Source: Nocardioides sp. (GTDB lineage: Bacteria; Actinomycetota; Actinomycetes; Propionibacteriales; Nocardioidaceae). Taken from it: DNA of 64,000 bases. The position numbers and the translations under genes are program-made. How positions within the stretch are numbered: position 1 is the first letter of the stretch; each line of letters starts with the position of its first letter. Below are positions 60,998 through 64,000 of the stretch, piece after piece. The notes under the pieces are model-generated. The model saw only the letters and a list, made by a program, of their open reading frames with translations, was not told the DNA's origin and searched no databases. The stretch spans positions 62,001 through 126,000 of the forward strand of contig PBYI01000051.1 of the NCBI GenBank assembly GCA_002729525.1. Direction: 5' to 3'.

Positions 60998-61996
60998 TCA
61001 GCTGCTCGGGTCGATCGTGTCGACGATGCGCTGCAGGTCGTCGAGCGACGCGAACTCCACGGTGATCTTGCCCTTGTGCTTGCCGAGGTCGACCTTGACC
61101 CGCGTCTCGAGCCGGTCGGCGAGCCGCTCGCCGAGGTCCTCGAGCCCGGGCGCGACCGGCTTGCGTCGCGCCTGCTTGCGCGGGGCGCCCCCGGTGTCAC
61201 CGACGGCGACGATCTCCTCGAGACCGCGCACCGAGATGCCCTCGGCGACGACGCGCTGGGCGAGCCGGTCCTGCAGGTCGGGGTCCTCGACGCCGAGCAG
61301 CGCCCGCGCGTGCCCGGCGGAGAGCACTCCGGCGGCGACGCGACGCTGCACCGCCGGGCTGAGCCGCAGGAGCCGCAGCGTGTTGCTGATCTGGGGACGC
61401 GAGCGACCGATCCGGGCTGCGAGCTCCTCGTGCGTGCAGCCGAACTCCTCCAGGAGCTGGCCGTACGCCGAGGCCTCCTCCAGCGGGTTGAGCTGGGCGC
61501 GGTGCAGGTTCTCCAGGAGCGCGTCCCGGAGCAGGTCGTCGTCCTCGGTCTGCCGGACGATGGCCGGTACCGCGGTGAGGCCGGCCTGGCGGGCCGCACG
61601 CCACCGGCGCTCGCCCATGATCAGCTCGAACGGCACGCCGGCGTCTGCGGGGGCCCGTCGTACGACGATGGGCTGCAGCACGCCGATCTCGCGCAGGGAG
61701 TGCACGAGCTCCGCCATGGCCTCCTCGTCGAAGACCTGGCGCGGCTGCTTGGGGTTCGGGCGGACGTCGTCGAGCGGGATCTCGGCGAAGTACGCGCCGG
61801 CGACGGGAGCGAGGTCAGGCTGTCCGGGCGCGGTGGGTGCGCTGGACGTCGTGGTGGGAGCCGACGACTCGGCTGTCGTGTCCTCGCCCGGCCCAGGCGC
61901 GGCCGAGGCCTCTTCCGGCGGCGCGGTCGGGATGAGGGATCCGAGTCCGCGACCCAGTCCGCGGCGCTGTCCTGCGCTCGGCGTCTGTCGGCTCAT
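60998..61996 (-). CDS. parB: chromosome partitioning protein ParB
   Basis: 332 residues: N-terminal ParA-stimulating basic motif ([13 protein letters not shown]), ParB/Srx-like CTPase domain ([24 protein letters not shown]), HTH ([16 protein letters not shown]), C-terminal dimer domain. Binds parS (two here) and spreads. ATG 61996 overlaps the parA stop as ATGA. Confidence 0.97.
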   Translation of the reverse strand: MSRQTPSAGQRRGLGRGLGSLIPTAPPEEASAAPGPGEDTTAESSAPTTTSSAPTAPGQPDLAPVAGAYFAEIPLDDVRPNPKQPRQVFDEEAMAELVHSLREIGVLQPIVVRRAPADAGVPFELIMGERRWRAARQAGLTAVPAIVRQTEDDDLLRDALLENLHRAQLNPLEEASAYGQLLEEFGCTHEELAARIGRSRPQISNTLRLLRLSPAVQRRVAAGVLSAGHARALLGVEDPDLQDRLAQRVVAEGISVRGLEEIVAVGDTGGAPRKQARRKPVAPGLEDLGERLADRLETRVKVDLGKHKGKITVEFASLDDLQRIVDTIDPSS

Positions 61997-62940
61997 CGAC
62001 GTGCCCCCCTCGTGGCGAACTCGCGCGCAGCCTCGAAGTAGCTCAGCGCGCCCGGCGAGCCGGGATCGTAGGTCATCACGGTCTGGCCGTACGACGGCGC
62101 CTCGGACACGCGCACCGACCGCGGGATCGCGGTGCGGAGGACCTTCTCCCCGAAGTGGTCGCGCACCTCCTGGGCGACTCCCTGCGAGAGGCGGGTGCGG
62201 ACGTCGTACATCGTCAGCAGGATGGTGGACACCGCGAGCGTGGGGTTGAGGTAGCCCTTGACCATGTCGACGGTCTCGAGGAGCTGGCCGAGGCCTTCGA
62301 GGGCGTAGTACTCCGCCTGGATCGGGATCAGCATCTCGTCGCCGGCGACGAGCGCGTTCAACGTGAGCAGTCCGAGCGAGGGCGGGCAGTCGATGAGCAC
62401 GTAGTCGTAGCGCTCGTCGCCCGCCTCGGTGGCGGTGCCGATGCCCGGGTGCGCGGCGATCGCCTTGCGCAGACGTCCCTCCCGCGCGACCGCACTGACC
62501 AGCTCGATCTCGGCGCCGGCGAGGTCGATGGTCGAGGGCACGACGAAGAGCCCGGGGAGATCAGGACAGGCCTGTTCGACCTCGTCGAACGGCGTCCCGT
62601 CGACGAGCGCGTCGTAGATGGACGGCACGCCGCGGTGGTGTTCGATGTTCAGCGCGGTGGAGGCGTTGCCTTGCGGGTCGAGGTCGACGACGAGCACGCG
62701 CTGCCCCAGCTGTGCCAGGGACGCCGCGACGTTCACCGTGCTGGTCGTCTTGCCGACCCCGCCCTTCTGGTTGGCGACGACGACCACTCGGGTGGCCGGG
62801 GGCCGGGCGATGGCCTCCCGCGTCGGCGACACCCGGCGCGCGAGCACCGAGTGCTGCGCTGCGCGCGCGAGTGGTGTGGCGTCCGGGTCGTAGCCGTCGT
62901 CGAGGTTGGCGAGGTCGCCCGCGGTGCGGATCTCGGGCAT
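61993..62940 (-). CDS. parA: chromosome partitioning ATPase ParA
   Basis: 315 residues. Deviant Walker [15 protein letters not shown] near residue 58, then [14 protein letters not shown] and [22 protein letters not shown] 62940 was chosen because GGAG lies 9 nt upstream and parS lies just before it in the gap to rsmG; longer open frame upstream is noncoding. Segregates origin regions with ParB. Confidence 0.95.
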   Translation of the reverse strand: MPEIRTAGDLANLDDGYDPDATPLARAAQHSVLARRVSPTREAIARPPATRVVVVANQKGGVGKTTSTVNVAASLAQLGQRVLVVDLDPQGNASTALNIEHHRGVPSIYDALVDGTPFDEVEQACPDLPGLFVVPSTIDLAGAEIELVSAVAREGRLRKAIAAHPGIGTATEAGDERYDYVLIDCPPSLGLLTLNALVAGDEMLIPIQAEYYALEGLGQLLETVDMVKGYLNPTLAVSTILLTMYDVRTRLSQGVAQEVRDHFGEKVLRTAIPRSVRVSEAPSYGQTVMTYDPGSPGALSYFEAAREFATRGARR

Positions 62941-62953
62941 GGCGTCGGACTCC

Positions 62954-62967
62954 GTTTCACGTGAAAC
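62954..62967. promoter_or_regulatory. parS site 1
   Basis: GTTTCACGTGAAAC, a perfect 14-bp ParB-binding palindrome, in the rsmG-parA gap, 13 nt upstream of the parA ATG. Confidence 0.95.
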
Positions 62968-63037
62968 ACCGGCGTCGGGCGCCGCCAGCGATGGGGAGTC
63001 GAGCTCCCCGGTTCGTCGGACCTCGGGTCCTGACTCC

Positions 63038-63754
63038 TCAGCGCCCACCTGCACGACCGCCCTTCCGGCCGCCGGAACGGCCCCGAGACGACTTCGCACG
63101 CCGAGGCGCGCCGGGAGGGGGCCACCCTACCGACGACGGATCCGCCCACGCGACTCGGACGACCGTGGTCAGCTCCGCGACTCGACCCTCGCCCACAACG
63201 GACACCTCCGGATCAGAGAGCCCGAGCTCGTCGATGACACCGCGCGCCTCCGGCACCTCGTCGGCCACCGAGCGTCCCTTCATCGCCAGCAGCACGCCGT
63301 CCGGCGCCACCAGCGGCATCGACCACCGCAGTAGACGCTCCAAGGGAGCCACAGCACGACTGGTCACAACGTCGAACCGTCGCTCACCGTGGAGCGCGTC
63401 CGCTCGTCCGCGCACCACCTCGACGTTGTCCAGGCGAAGACGGTCGACCGCCTCCTCCAGGTACGTCGTACGACGCAGCAGCGGCTCCACGAGCGTCACG
63501 CGCAGGTCCGGGCGCGTGAGAGCCAGCACGAGACCGGGCAGGCCGGCGCCGGAGCCGATGTCACACACGGCCACGTCGCGGGGGAGCACCTCGGCGAGCA
63601 GCCCGCAGCCCACCAGGTGACGATCCCAGATGCGGTCACCCTCACGCGGCCCGATCAGGCCACGGACAACCCCCTCGTCGCAGAGCAGAGCGGCGTACGC
63701 CTCGAGCCCGGGAAGCGCTTCGACAGAGAACACCCCCCGTGCCTCATCGGACAC
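63038..63754 (-). CDS. rsmG: 16S rRNA (guanine527-N7)-methyltransferase RsmG
   Basis: 238 residues. SAM-binding VAVCDIGSGAGLPGLVLAL and WDRHLVGCGLLAEVL; the family segment GLIGPREGDRIWDRHL. GTG 63754 is favoured because GAAGG lies 8 nt upstream; GTG 63784 would put parS within coding and has no ribosome site. Modifies G527 of 16S rRNA. Conserved between jag and parA. Confidence 0.92.
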   Translation of the reverse strand: MSDEARGVFSVEALPGLEAYAALLCDEGVVRGLIGPREGDRIWDRHLVGCGLLAEVLPRDVAVCDIGSGAGLPGLVLALTRPDLRVTLVEPLLRRTTYLEEAVDRLRLDNVEVVRGRADALHGERRFDVVTSRAVAPLERLLRWSMPLVAPDGVLLAMKGRSVADEVPEARGVIDELGLSDPEVSVVGEGRVAELTTVVRVAWADPSSVGWPPPGAPRRAKSSRGRSGGRKGGRAGGR

Positions 63755-63762
63755 GGGGGGTG
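63731..63762. other. hairpin at the rsmG start
   Basis: Perfect 11-bp stem (63731-63741 with 63752-63762) around a 10-nt loop, covering the preferred GTG at 63754. Could block or regulate initiation, or be a terminator after jag. Confidence 0.5.
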
Positions 63763-63767
63763 CCTTC

Positions 63768-63781
63768 GTTTCACGTGAAAC
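63768..63781. promoter_or_regulatory. parS site 2
   Basis: GTTTCACGTGAAAC, second perfect copy, in the jag-rsmG gap and 801 nt from site 1. Confidence 0.95.
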
Positions 63782-63787
63782 CACGGG

Positions 63788-64000
63788 TCAGACCGGCACG
63801 ACCACCACGTAGCGCCGAGGCTCGGCGCCCTCGGACTCCGACGAGAGCCCGGCCGCCGCGACAGCGTCGTGGACGACCTTCCGCTCGAAGGCCGACATCG
63901 GGTCGAGTGCAGCAGGCGCCCCGGACTCGCGCACCTTCTCGACGGTCCGAGCCGCCAGTGCCTCCAGCTCCTCGCGGCGCTTCGCGCGGTGACCCGACAC
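63788..64000 (-). CDS. jag: Jag family RNA-binding protein (R3H domain), 5' part outside window
   Basis: Only the C-terminal R3H domain is visible: HRAKRREELEALAART, then LDPMSAFERKVVHDAVAAAG and SEGAEPRRYVVVVPV. The KH domain would precede it beyond base 64000, so the first visible GTG is not the start. Jag (SpoIIIJ-associated/EloR) affects cell elongation. Its place next to rsmG is standard. Confidence 0.9.
   Translation of the reverse strand: MSGHRAKRREELEALAARTVEKVRESGAPAALDPMSAFERKVVHDAVAAAGLSSESEGAEPRRYVVVVPV

Noticed and set aside
63755..63784. Longer rsmG starting at GTG 63784
   Set aside because: It would code through parS and has no ribosome-binding site; GTG 63754 has GAAGG at proper distance.
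1..64000. Mobile elements or prophage
   Set aside because: No transposase, integrase, phage structural gene or att-like repeat pair was found; gene order is conserved core.

Overview
The window is very G+C-rich, densely coded actinobacterial chromosome. Gene content and order point to the Nocardioides / Nocardioidaceae neighbourhood (inference). It is an origin-proximal core segment: jag-rsmG-parA-parB at the right end, preceded by trxA-trxB-anti-sigma-sigM-pseudokinase-murJ-DUF6049-cca, then myo-inositol-phosphate synthase/PadR/class A PBP and the rpsF-ssb-rpsR-rplI and dnaB block. This matches, from memory, the layout near oriC in Streptomyces and Mycobacterium. No rRNA, tRNA, phage, IS element or CRISPR array was recognised. 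dnaA, rpmH, rnpA and yidC are expected just beyond position 64000.

Layout. 1-7.2 kb: end of an ABC-2 exporter permease, a PQQ-type sugar dehydrogenase lipoprotein, a P450, a LOG-type hydrolase overlapping tsaD, a PAP2-like membrane protein and a secreted alpha/beta-hydrolase-like protein that lacks its catalytic Ser and His. 7.3-14.9 kb: a 924-residue secreted adhesin-like protein, a divergent RimK-type ligase / retropepsin-like protease / AstE-like deacylase group, a secreted orphan, GNAT and CPBP protease. 15-19.3 kb: two small paralogous proteins bracketing two lipoproteins, DUF1272, MFS. 19.3-27.8 kb: accessory metabolism. A DsrE / DsrC-TusE / sulfide:quinone reductase-like operon is followed by a catabolic cluster (CoA-transferase/racemase, TetR, acyl-CoA synthetase, nitroreductase, divergent Baeyer-Villiger monooxygenase). 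Two copies of one 16-bp operator sit in the divergent promoter of that cluster.

28-34.4 kb: replication and translation genes (dnaB, rplI, rpsR, ssb, rpsF), with DnaA-box-like sites at both ends, a MATE exporter, and a soluble Ser/Thr kinase facing a double-FHA transmembrane protease. 36.8-45.7 kb: endonuclease IV, FemAB ligase plus alanine-racemase-like protein, GT87, class A PBP, PadR, ino1 (mainly cell envelope). 45.7-49 kb: SRPBCC protein, a MerR-PP2C fusion, cca. 49-60.6 kb: the murJ / pseudokinase / sigM / anti-sigma / thioredoxin block, an aminotransferase and a PlsC-type acyltransferase. 60.6-61 kb: REP-like repeats. 61-64 kb: parB, parA, two parS sites, rsmG and the end of jag.

Many genes are translationally coupled (ATGA or GTGA overlaps), and GTG or TTG starts are common. 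Points most worth following are the duplicated TetR operator, the TetR gene with no ATG/GTG/TTG start, the small paralog pair around lipoproteins, the MerR-PP2C fusion, the MurJ partner pseudokinase as a separate gene, and the DnaA-box cluster beside dnaB.
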